DNA of 64,000 bases from Rotaria socialis (taxonomy: Eukaryota > Rotifera > Eurotatoria > Philodinida > Philodinidae): contig CAJNYU010000028.1 of assembly GCA_905331475.1 (NCBI GenBank), forward strand, positions 1-64,000. The letters are read 5' to 3'. The notes below the pieces were generated by a model that ran no database searches, was not told the origin of the DNA, and saw only the letters and a list, made by a program, of their open reading frames with translations. Made by a program: the position numbers and the translations under genes. Each line of letters starts with the position of its first letter. The first letter of the stretch is position 1. Positions 9,816 through 21,752 of this stretch are shown here, one piece after another.

Positions 9816-11691
9816 TTATTCAAACACTGAAAAAAATGTCAGAACGAAATTATTGAATATCTGATGATTCGTTGATAATTTTGTTGTTTCGGTTTTGCGA
9901 ATCGATGTTGTTAGTTGAGTATTGTCAGTAATAATAGAAGTCAGAGGATCATTTGATGTACTACCAAAAAAATAGTACATTGAGATTCGACTAATAAGAC
10001 ATAAAATGAGGAGTATTTGCAAGACAAACATAAACGATGGAGACATATATTTGATAGTAGCAAGACGAGATTGAGAATAGTTTAAAAATTCTTCGTCTTC
10101 AGTATCACTTGTTTGATGATTTGTATTGAGATTTTGTGCTGAATTAAGAAATTTCATTTGAGATTTCCTCCTATTGAAATTAAGTGAGTCTGAATTCATG
10201 TATAAAATTTGATTTTGAACATTAATAGTTGATTGACTATGAAGTAGTGGAAACATAGTCTTATGTAAAATCGGTAGTGTTGATGTAACAGAATATGTTG
10301 TTTGAATACTTGTGTTTGATATCAATGAATCAGATGTTATTGTTGTCGACGGTGATTTGTCAATTCTATTGGCCGTTTGATTCATATTTTCATTTTTCGG
10401 AATTGTTTTATGTAGTAAATTGTTTTGCAGAGTATTTAATATTTGTTTAATTTTATTAATAGATTGAGTATAGTTGACAGGTTGATTTTTGTCTTGTTTA
10501 TTCGTCGTTGAAGTATACAATATAGTATCACTATTCGTTGAAGATAGTGAATTTTGATTAGAAGATCGAGGATGACTATTTATAGAAACAGAAAAAGGAT
10601 ATTAAGCGACATTTGAAAGGAATTACGCTGAGAAGTATTGAAGTCCGACTTGCTGATTTGAATTTGGAGGGAAACACATGGTTTCATAGGAATACGAGTG
10701 ATGATTTTGGAGTGTGAGCCCATCTGATCCTGATTCTATACGAGTTCCATTATCTTGAAAATATGGTTGATAGAAAGAATCCATTTTTGCTTGTGGACAT
10801 TTAGCGACATCAATAATAACGGCAGTACCGAATAGAATATTTTGTTGGTTAGAGTTTGTTGCATTTTGAGAATATTGCTGTTGTTTATTATTATCATTAT
10901 CTAATGTGACAATAATAGGAAAACTCTCATTTTGTTGTGTTAATGGCGAATGATTTACAATATCATTTGATGTAGTTTTAGTAGGTTTAAGATTTTCAGT
11001 TAATGAAAATCGTTCATACGGCGATTGAACATCTTGTTTAGAGTAATTGAATGAGGTGATAGTTATGTTTTGAAGTAATATACTAGTATACATAAAAAAA
11101 TGAAAGAAAATTGCCAATGATTTTCTTATGTTAGCCCATCAAATTGTGTAAATGACTCACCTCATTGTTTGATATTGAAGTGTTAATGAGCGAAAATAAT
11201 GATCAACTTTACAACGATTTTGATTAATCAGATGATTTTTTTCCTCTAATCGTTTTAGCACAATATATTCACTTGAGAAATGTAACTCCCGATATGTTAA
11301 ACTAAACAAATCAGTCAATCAATCTCAATTAAACTTTATATGTATTCTCTTACTTATTAATATTCTCTCTGAGATAAACCATTTGTTGCACGCAAACGCA
11401 TCTAAACATCTTGATTTCATCATTTTTGCAACCACTATCCAAATCATAAGTATAACTTTGACTTAGAGTATTACATCTTGTAGAATTTATTTGTTGTACT
11501 TGAATAAATTGATCAATCAGTACACTTTTTGGGCTCGATTTTCTCGAAGAATTTCGATTAATCATTGAACATGACGGCAATTCAGTAGGAAACAGACGTG
11601 CCTGTCGTTTACATTTTAATCGATGTCCATGCCGACAAAACCTTTGTTCAGATTTCATCCGACGTCCACATTTTTCACATTGTGAATTCAT
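9816..11691 (-). CDS. Four-exon protein: Cys-rich N-terminus, coiled coil, low-complexity linker, C-terminal membrane helix
   Basis: Exons on the minus strand are 11691-11354, 11301-11161, 11082-10627 and 10575-9816. All junctions are GT..AG and phases match exactly, giving 564 residues. The start is ATG at 11691; the frame opens further upstream only through a TTG. The N-terminus has CEKC and an FCRHGHRLKC cluster that could bind zinc. Exon 2 encodes a charged, leucine-containing helix (about residues 113-158), likely a coiled coil. Exons 3 and 4 are Asn/Ser/Thr/Gln-rich. A hydrophobic helix (FMFVLQILLILCLI) lies about 80 residues before the end, suggesting one membrane span. The family is not recognised. 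The last intron (51 nt) was found because exon 3's apparent stop lies just past a GTAATT donor. Its 5' end is 138 nt from the divergent gene at 11830. Confidence 0.65.
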
Positions 11692-11829
11692 GATTATCAA
11701 TCATAACAACAACAAAAAAAAACGAAACCAATCGAAAAGGTTTATTTTATATTGAACAAGCGCCAAATTTTGTTTTTTCCCTAAAATTTCATTTCTTCAC
11801 TCCGTAAATATAGAATCGAGTTTAGTCTC
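11692..11829. promoter_or_regulatory. Short divergent intergenic region
   Basis: Only 138 nt separate the start codons of the minus-strand zinc-finger/coiled-coil gene and the plus-strand coiled-coil gene. A shared bidirectional promoter is likely. No TATA-type or other motif is convincing. Confidence 0.4.
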
Positions 11830-13188
11830 ATGTGTGATCGTACGACGTCTTTGAGTGATCCCACAGCGGATTTTGTTTTATCAGGTTGATCGATTCCTAT
11901 AATACAATCTAATCGATAGTTTTATTTTGAATAGATTTATTAAGTGTTACCGAAGATCTAATTGACTTTTCAATCAATGTACTTGATACAATACGTTTGC
12001 AATCACATTTTAATGATCGAAATCGACGAATCAGTCTTGCTATGCAACTTCAAGATGCATTGAATGCACAAAACTCGGCTATTGCAAATTCAACAAAACC
12101 ATGTGTAGTACCAACAACATTAAAATATGATCTTGCTCTTTATCTCGATCGTATTTTACAAGCTTGCCGACGAACAAAAGTAAAGAAAGCTGAATTTCAA
12201 TAGAATGAAATTTATTTTTCAATAGGGTAATTTAATGCTCTTACGCGTATCACGTTTGCGTTCAACAAATACAACTCTTCTACTTGTTGCTTCAACAAAT
12301 GTACGTGTTGGGCAGTTGAACAGAAAAGTTCAATTGTTAACGCGACTTGTGAAAGAAAATGGTGGTGAATTTTATACGAAAAAAAAGAAAAAGAAAAATA
12401 TTCCATCGAAAACACAGGTTGATCAAAATGTAAGTTATTTCTAGTGTATAGCAATACATAAATATGCACGACGGCTGAAATCTACCTTTGCTGATAATAA
12501 ATAGACTGAAACAAAACCGGAGAATAAAAAGCCACCTCAGAAAAAGCAACCATTAAATTTAATGTCGAAAGAAGATCTTAATGATTATGTCGAAATATCA
12601 TTAAGTTTTCGTATGGTATGCAAATATCCATCAAGTCTCTTTCTAAAATCTTCCTTTAAGATTATTACAAAATTTAATGAATTTATGCAACATATTCGTG
12701 ATGCTTCTAAATCAATGTTATCTTCAAACGGTCAAGCCACTATTGCGAATTCACTTGTTCTCATACCAATAGCAGCAAATGCTCTTAGTGAATTAAATAA
12801 CATATTGAATCGTCTTATACGTATTGTTTATACAGTTGAAAGTGAATCAAATTATTTACGCCAATCACCAACAGTATCAACGACACTTGATAGTAAAGAA
12901 TTATATCGTCAAGATACAAAAACAAATGAACTCGGGTCATCACGCACTACAAATTTACGACCAGTCGAAGCAGCATCTCAAAAAGAAGAAATTCAACATA
13001 CAATCGGATCAAATTTAAAACGGAGTAACATATCACTAATGAAACAAGATGAAACTCGATCGAATATTCGAAATCAATCAGCTATGTCATCAGCATCAAA
13101 TCTCGGAACGACAACATCGAATTCTTCGTCATTTAAATTAACGCCTAATATGATTGCTAATATATTCGATGACTTTTTCAATGAATAA
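11830..13188 (+). CDS. Unknown helical/coiled-coil protein, first gene of a tight three-gene cluster
   Basis: Exons inferred at 11830-11884, 11935-12179, 12226-12429, 12505-12615 and 12661-13188; all are GT..AG and in phase, giving about 380 residues. The start MCDRTTSL at 11830 has an in-frame exon 1. The N-terminal half is helical with a basic LRVSRLRST stretch, then a lysine-rich tract (KKKKKK) and a Lys/Pro-rich linker. A helical segment around ALSELNNILNRLIRIV follows, then a Ser/Thr-rich tail. No family is recognised. The last putative intron (12616-12660) is 45 nt, phase 0 and without stops, so it may instead be retained as coding sequence (395 residues). The stop is followed by AATAAA at 13214-13219, and the ALG8 ATG lies only 48 nt downstream. 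Confidence 0.6.
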
Positions 13189-13236
13189 AATCTAATTTTT
13201 CCTCTTAGTATTCAATAAATCACTTTTCTTTTATAG
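13189..13236 (+). promoter_or_regulatory. 48-nt intergenic spacer with polyA signal and splice acceptor (trans-splice candidate)
   Basis: The spacer holds AATAAA at 13214-13219 and a pyrimidine-rich run ending in AG (CTTTTCTTTTATAG) that abuts the ALG8 ATG at 13237. A polyA signal closely followed by an acceptor is the usual arrangement between genes of a trans-spliced operon. Spliced-leader trans-splicing is established in bdelloid rotifers. Confidence 0.5.
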
Positions 13237-15553
13237 ATGGATATAAGAAATTATTACAAAGTAATTGTTGTGACATTGAGTTTCACTATTGGGGCTATCG
13301 TAAAATTAGCATTGCTACCGTGCTAGTAAGTTAAATTTCGCTCTGTACATTCCGGCTACGATAGAGGTTTTATTGGTTCATGCTTTGAATTTTTCATTAA
13401 CTATATTTTAGTCATTCAACAGATTTTGAAGTTCATCGTAATTGGCTTGCTCTAACACATAGTCTACCTTTGAATCAGTGGTATTATGAGGTAATATATA
13501 TATATATATAGTGACTGTATAAAGATATTTTCTTTATGATCGAATTTCAAATAGAATCGATCTGAATGGACACTCGATTATCCACCGTTATTTGCTCATT
13601 TTGAATATGGTTTATCGAAATTGGCACCTTACTTTGATTCGGAAATGCTCGATATTAATAATCTTAATTATGCAAGCGGAAAAACAAAACTATTTCAACG
13701 ATTAACTGTTATCGGCAGTGAAATTATTTTAGCAATTGCTATTTTCTCGTAAGTTTCCTTATTGAAATGATTTTGTTTTACTATTGTTTATTTTTCTTCG
13801 AAACAGATTGTTGAAAAGTATGCAAATCGGTAGAAAAAATCATGACATACCCATGCCAATAATTCAACTATTGTTTGCATTAAGTTTACTGAACAATTTT
13901 GGTCTCATGCTTGTCGATAGTATCCTTTTTCTGATGTTGAATCATTTCAAATTTTCTTTCTATTTGCTTAAAATCCTTAACTCATTCTTATACAGATATG
14001 CATTTTCAATACAATGGATTTCTATTAGGTATTTTATTACTCTCCATTAGTTGTATGTATCAAGTAAGTTTCTCGCGAATATTCAATTGAAAATAGTTAC
14101 TTGTTTGAATTTAAGAATCAATATTTAATGAGTGCAATATGGTTTTCAACACTACTCAATTTAAAACATATTTTTCTTTACATCGCTCCAGCTTATATTG
14201 TTTATTTATTTTATGCATTTTGTATTCGACAAAGTAAGAGTATGTGTGAATAGATAATACATCTAGTTTATTTGTTTAGGCTCTAATTGGAAGCGTTTTA
14301 TAGTCAATTTGATAGCACTTGGCATTGCTACTATAGTTCCATTTATATTATCGTTTGGTCCTTTTATTCTTATGGTATATAAATATCAGAGTAGAATGTT
14401 GTTAAATGAAAAGTTAAAATTTTCTTTAATAGAATCAATTGCCGCAAGTACTCTCACGATTATTTCCATTTAAACGTGGCCTTTGCCATGCTTATTGGGC
14501 ACCTAATGTATGGGCTATCTATAATGTTCTGGACAAAGGATTGGCTACGATTGGTAAGGAATGTGATTTCCGAGATATCAAAATTTCAGATTTGAATAAT
14601 TTTCTTTAGGACGTTATACACGCTTATTTCAAGTGCGTTCGACATCTGTATCGATGACATCTGGTCTTGTACAAGATATTGAACATCAAGTACTACCTTC
14701 TATTACTCCTGCAATAACATTTATCTTGACAATAGTGTTTATGATGGTAATGATTAACAACTAACACTGTTTAATCGTACTTTGTTTTTGTAGCCAAGTT
14801 TAATTCGACTATTTCGTTGTTGTTCAAAACGGACTTTTCTTGAAACAATTATTCTCTGTGCACTTACTTCGTTTCTATTTGGATGGCATGTTCATGAAAA
14901 AGCTATTTTAATCTCGATTATACCACTTAGGTCAGTTCGATAATATACGCGGAGTTTATTAATGTTGCTGTTTAGTTTATTAGCATTCGATAGTCGAGAA
15001 CATGCTCGATATTTTCTTTTACTTTCTACATTTGGTGGATTTTCATTGTTTCCATTGATATTCACTGGACCAGGTAGATTGCTTTAATTCTGTTTGCTAA
15101 TTAAATTTCGGCGATGTTTCGATATTTAGAAAGTATGGTTAAAATTGGCCTGTTCATCGGTTATACAACTTTTCTCTTTTATGCACTTGGTGAAATACAT
15201 GGGTAAGTCACTGAGCTTTTCTATTATAACCATCAAGTTTATTTTCGTAATTTAATAGCGATCATGGTTCAACTTTTAATCTTCCATTACTCAATCGATT
15301 GGAAACATTTTCTATCGTTCTATTGATTCCGCTTTGTGTCTATGTCGAATGTTTACATACGATTCTACATATCGATCGTATTCTACCATTTCTTCCTTTA
15401 TTACTTATTTCTATCTATTGTTCATTTTTTATTGTCTATTGCTGGATTCGATTGCACACAATCGAAGCTCATCGAGAAGATGAGTTAACAGCAGTCGAAT
15501 CAACTGTGAAATTTAGTGGACAATTGAATAAGAAAGAGAAGAAGAAAAATTAA
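13237..15553 (+). CDS. ALG8: ALG8 alpha-1,3-glucosyltransferase (ER lipid-linked oligosaccharide)
   Basis: Adds the second glucose to the dolichyl-diphosphate-linked glycan (Glc1 to Glc2) in the ER lumen before N-glycosylation. Exons joined by short introns begin 13237-13325, 13412-13490, 13555-13748, 13807-13919 and 13996-14063; about ten more follow, for roughly 510 residues. Family signatures are clear: [12 protein letters not shown] and [19 protein letters not shown] in the first luminal region, then [50 protein letters not shown] and [11 protein letters not shown]. The [10 protein letters not shown] acidic motif is the expected catalytic element of ALG6/ALG8 enzymes. Many hydrophobic helices fit a polytopic GT-C fold. 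The lysine-rich C-terminus (KKEKKKN) could be an ER-retention signal. It lies 48 nt after the coiled-coil gene and 41 nt before CPLANE2. Confidence 0.93.
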
Positions 15554-15594
15554 ATAATCATCTATCGTTTTAGATAATAGAAAAAACAACAACA

Positions 15595-16566
15595 ATGGCA
15601 ACATTGATTGTTGATGATCATCCAACTACTCTTCTTGATCATCAATGGCTTAACAGTGATCAAGCATTGGAATGTTTGAAAGCTATTAAAGAACGAACAG
15701 AGAATCAACTCCGCGATTTTTGTATGTATACAGTATAATAAAACTATTTTTGCCTCATATCTATTATTGTATATATTTGTAGCGCTGTTATTCAATCCAA
15801 CACTTCCTCATAGTATAGTGACGAAACAATATCGTTATAAGATTCTTCTTGTTGGTAAAACAGGTATTGAGGTTTTTTTTTATAGTCTGTTTGTATTTAT
15901 CTAACAATGAAAACTCGATAGGATGCGGTAAGACTAGTTTAGTACGTGCTTTGATGGGTAAAGAATTTTCAACATTGAATTCACAACCAACCTTGGGCAT
16001 TCAAACAACAAATATCTATTGGCCTGTAAGAATAAATCAATCGACGAAACCAGTATTTATGTTTCGGCTTGATTTCTGGGATGTGGGGCATACAAGTTCA
16101 ACTCGATTTGATTATATTGACAAAGTAAAAGGTTTCCTATCTGTCGACTGCTATGTTTTAATAGGATTCATTTATAAATTTAGGATTCAGTCGATTCACT
16201 GGATATGATAATTTTTGTTGTGTCAGCAGCTGATCGCGAAGGATTCAATGAATTACCCAGATTAATCGAAGAAAAACAAAGTCAGTGCAGTCCCAGTCGT
16301 CGATTTATTAGTCTAGTTTTTATTACCAAGTATGATACACAATTCAATTGTGAAATAGCTTATTTTATCAATATATTTTCTTGCCTAGATTTGATCAATA
16401 TCCTGTATTAACAGAAAACGATGCCAATGAATTTCAAACTAAATATAATATTTCTGTATACTTGTTGTCGAATGCGTATTCAACTATGCGTTTAGCAACA
16501 GGCTATTTGAATTTAATCTCTGAAAAACTCTATAGACGTGATCTTGAATTAACTGGCCAACTTTGA
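15595..16566 (+). CDS. CPLANE2: CPLANE2/RSG1-like ciliogenesis small GTPase
   Basis: A Rab/REM2-like GTPase of the CPLANE complex, which in vertebrates helps basal-body maturation and intraflagellar transport. Exons include 15595-15721, 15783-15863 and one starting 15922; two more end at 16566. The N-terminal region of about 60 residues precedes a P-loop, GKTGCGKT, itself split by an intron. Next come a QPTLGIQTT switch-I segment and the family-typical FRLDFWDVG in place of the usual DTAGQ. The base-recognition element reads ITKFDQY, matching SKFDQY of vertebrate RSG1. The Gln of the DxxGQ motif is absent, as in RSG1, so hydrolysis may be unusual. Rotifers are heavily ciliated, which fits. 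It is the third gene of the tight + strand cluster. Confidence 0.82.
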
Positions 16567-18137
16567 ACGTATTAATTTTTGTTGGTGTCATATCAATCCG
16601 TCCATTAGTTACGAATAGGAAACATATAAATAGTTCAATGAATGAATGTGGAACAATGGTAGATGAACTGTGCTTTTTTTGTAAGAATAAAATTTGTTGT
16701 GTGTCTTGTATTAGAAGATTTTTCTCAGATTTGTTTTTTGTTCTGCCAATAAAGTTTGTATGGAATTTTTAGAAGGAACTGTTTTTATAGCATAAAATCA
16801 ATTAGATGTCAAGCTATGCCATCCACATCAATTCCAATATATCAATCGGAAAGATTAGAACGTTGGAGATAAAATAAATGTATCGTTAATCAATCATGCC
16901 GGTGCGTGTGAAATATTTCTAGTTATATGAGGTTTTTATGTTTGCAAGCAAATGTCGAGAGAGAAAAATCGCCGAAAAAAAATATTGGAAAGCCTTATAA
17001 TGATATAGCAAACTTCTTAGATTTGCAGATGCAGTAATTAGACGACGGATATGATTAATCGAGAAACTTATTTCATAGTTACATTGACCGATAATTTTAA
17101 AATAGAACGTGCATATATAAATTGAACTTTTCTATGTAAAATTATAGAATTCCTTTCAGCCATCTACGTCATTATTTTTCATGAGCTCTATCCAGTGCAC
17201 CTTTAGCTATGATTCATGGGAAGAAATTATTTTTATTTTTGTCCGATAAGATCAAAATTGAAAGATTCAGCTCGACCAATCAAATCAGGAATTCTATTTT
17301 TAATAGGAAACCATACAATCTCGTCTATGTTGCAATAATTTAACTTTAGGCTTTTGTATTAAATTAAATTACGTCTTCCTATTTGACACGTGGAGTTTGA
17401 AACGTATTATTAATAAGAACAAAGTGTTCAGTTACTTTCTCTCATTTCTGAAACTTCCGTCTTCCTCATAGTTCATATGATTTTTTTTTACTAAAAATAT
17501 AATTAACGTCAACATGAACCTAACGTTCTTTAATATTCTTCGTTTGACAATTAGATACTTGAAAATTTTATATCTAATGAAAAAAAACACCTAGATTTAT
17601 GAATTGCGTTTGTAGTCTAAAAAAAATGAAGTATTTGCTTGTTTCTAGTTGATTGGAACAGCCCTCGGAACGGTAATAGGTGCAGAAGAGGATAAATTTA
17701 AGATCAACTCTAATTTAGCTGACATTCAAATTTTCTATTGCACCGAAAGTGAGTAACTTATTCGTAATAAATGATTTTAGGAATAAGAAAAAATATCACT
17801 TCAAACTCAGACGAAAACGTCGTTTCCTGACTACATATACACTTTTTTCTTCAATGTGATAGCTTAATCAAATAGAAGTGTCCTTGAAAAGTAGAAAATA
17901 AGAAACGACAAAAAAATGTCGGCGACGTTCAATATCACTAAATCATTCGCTGCTACTTTAACACCTAATAAAACAAAATCAGAGAGAGAAAGAAAGAAAC
18001 TTGACACGTAACATTTATAATCACTTATGCCTTTGATTATTATGGGAAAGCTTATATATTCTATATAAACATTTTACAATACAAAGCCATTAGACGTCGA
18101 ATCCTATCAAAAGTTCTAAAACGATCACTCACATAAA
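16567..18137. other. Intergenic; CPLANE2 3' end then non-coding
   Basis: Polyadenylation-type hexamers (AATAAA) lie near 16748 and 16873. The rest is AT-rich with no supported gene. A short open stretch near 17650-17757 (containing ALGTVIGAEED) lacks a start and clear splice sites and was not called. Confidence 0.5.
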
Positions 18138-18638
18138 ATGAACAAGCAAAGTAAGTTAACTTCTTCATTTGTCGATTGAAAACAAAATTGAATTAAAGAT
18201 GTCTTTCGATATAAATCTCGTGCTTTAATAGAACCGGGAGCACTTCAACGACGAGCCAGCGAAATGGTTCGACGTACTCTTTGTGGCGTGATTGAGAGTT
18301 CAAACGGGCGCTGTCCATTGGAAGTCGGCGATGCTGTTATTGTTACTCTTTGTGATACAACACTTTGGGAATGGACGCGTATGGATTTTCCACATATTCC
18401 TCAACGACATGTCTTGTCAAGTATTATATTGGACGATTGCGATTATTTTCCAATACCATTTACACTTTATTATAATTATGAAGAAATCGATGAAACTCTT
18501 TGCTATGGTGTACGCTGTGATATATTAGATAAAACGAAAGAAATTAAATACAGTTCGGAACGATTTGTTCCCGTATTAACTGACGGCTATCCAAAAACAA
18601 ATATAAATATTATTGTTGGGCCGCTGAATATTCCATGA
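18138..18638 (+). CDS. YscW/YbaY-like beta-sandwich protein, candidate bacterial acquisition
   Basis: Two exons, 18138-18150 (13 nt, MNKQ) and 18232-18638, give 139 residues. If the tiny first exon is wrong, the internal ATG at 18264 gives 124. The body fits the pattern of the bacterial YbaY/YscW lipoprotein family: an opening VxGxI strand, EVGDAVIVTLCDTT, a conserved PIPFTLYYN-type strand with an I-D-E turn, YGVRCDI, and a final F-VPVLTDGYP followed by a hydrophobic strand. In bacteria these proteins are periplasmic, and some assist secretin assembly. Here no signal peptide or lipobox is seen, so the location is probably cytosolic and the role unknown. The family match is by pattern only. 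Horizontal transfer is inferred, consistent with the high foreign-gene content reported for bdelloids. Confidence 0.55.
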
Positions 18639-19600
18639 AACTGAATACAAGATAATGAGCTCAACAGAACATTTCATACTGTAAACGAGAACATTTTATG
18701 TAGACGAATAGAATAAAAGACAATGTTTGTTTATTCAAATAAAATGTTTCCCAGATGATGTAATATATATCTTCGCCTTCAGCAAGACGTCATCGAAGAT
18801 TTCGATGTTGACGTGTTATTTCTCAGTAAAAATGCAAAATGTTCTTTCAAATCAGAAATCATTTTAATAATAAATCAACTATAATTATCATCGAGAATTT
18901 TAATATTTATTTTTACAAATTATTCAAAAAAGCTATTAGAAAAATATAGATTAAACTCCTCCAATATCTTTTAAATATTATCGATTTTTTTGCTTAGAAA
19001 CGCCATCTTTTTTGATCGACATCCAAATTAATAAATTGAAAATCAACCAGCAAAGTGCAAGACATATGTTTGACTGAGTGATATGCTTTTTATAAACAAC
19101 CTTATCTCACATTGATTATTACGGTAAAGAACTCGCTAACAAAAATAGAACATTGATAATGTCATAAATGTGGTCTCATTCGCTTTTTGCGTCTGTCTGA
19201 TATTTATTATCCACTGAAAACAAATAATACATATCTCTGTCATCTTACTTATGAAAACGACATCAGTTTTTGTCCCTTTCTTCTATTCTGTATGTTTCTT
19301 GACAATTTTCTGCGGTGTCCTACACGGATAGGAATGATACTACTGGTACGAGAAAAAAAGCGTTTTCATTGTTATTCTCAATGTATTACTATTCAATAGT
19401 TCGCATATTATTTTTAATAATTATTTTTCAAAGCTTTTTTTCCCATTATGTTGTTGATCTTGTCCTTGTAATTCAATGAAATACTAGCAGCTAATGGAAT
19501 GATCATTTCTACAAATGCTATCGCTGCGAGACAAAATACAGCCGAAATGTTCTTCTTTTCTTTGGAATTTTTAGATGTGATTATTCAAATACAAGAATAA
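18639..19600. other. Intergenic region
   Basis: About 960 nt of AT-rich sequence with AATAAA-type hexamers near 18712 and 18738, probably the 3' end of the YscW-like gene. Nothing else was recognised; this should include the kinesin light chain promoter. Confidence 0.5.
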
Positions 19601-21288
<1,688 letters not shown>

Positions 21289-21752
21289 TAAAATTGTCAT
21301 ATTTTTTATCGCGCTGTTTTTTTCTTTCTTTCACTTTTTCGATGAATTCTTGTTTGAAAAAGCTGTCAACTGTTATGCAAATAAAAGAAAGGACCGATAA
21401 CCACATGTGATGATCATATAAATAAGTGAAATTTCTTAAAAAGAAACAAAGTTGTCTGTATTGAATATTCGCTTAATTCTGTTCGAAAACCTTTTATCAT
21501 TCTTTGATAACAACATAAGACGTACTTCATGAAGGGTATGATATCAACGTGTTGGATATAAGAACGAAACAATGGCGTGCGAGTTGAAGCTATTTATAAC
21601 GCACTCACTCGTGGTTTCTTTTTTGTCGAGAAGCAGAATACGAAAAAGAAAAGTAGCTAATCACATTTTATTGTATCTAATCGTGCAATCATCCATAGAG
21701 AGCGATTTAAATAAATACGAAATCCTTGTGTTTATTACTGATATACCCAATC
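21289..21752. other. Intergenic region
   Basis: Contains a probable KLC polyA hexamer (AATAAA near 21380). An open frame at 21572-21763 overlaps the VIPAS39 start and has no recognised features. Confidence 0.5.

Noticed and set aside
13784..14050. Long reading frame within ALG8 taken as one exon
   Set aside because: It reads through an intron (13920-13995); joining at the GT..AG sites restores the ALG8 motif MHFQYNGF.
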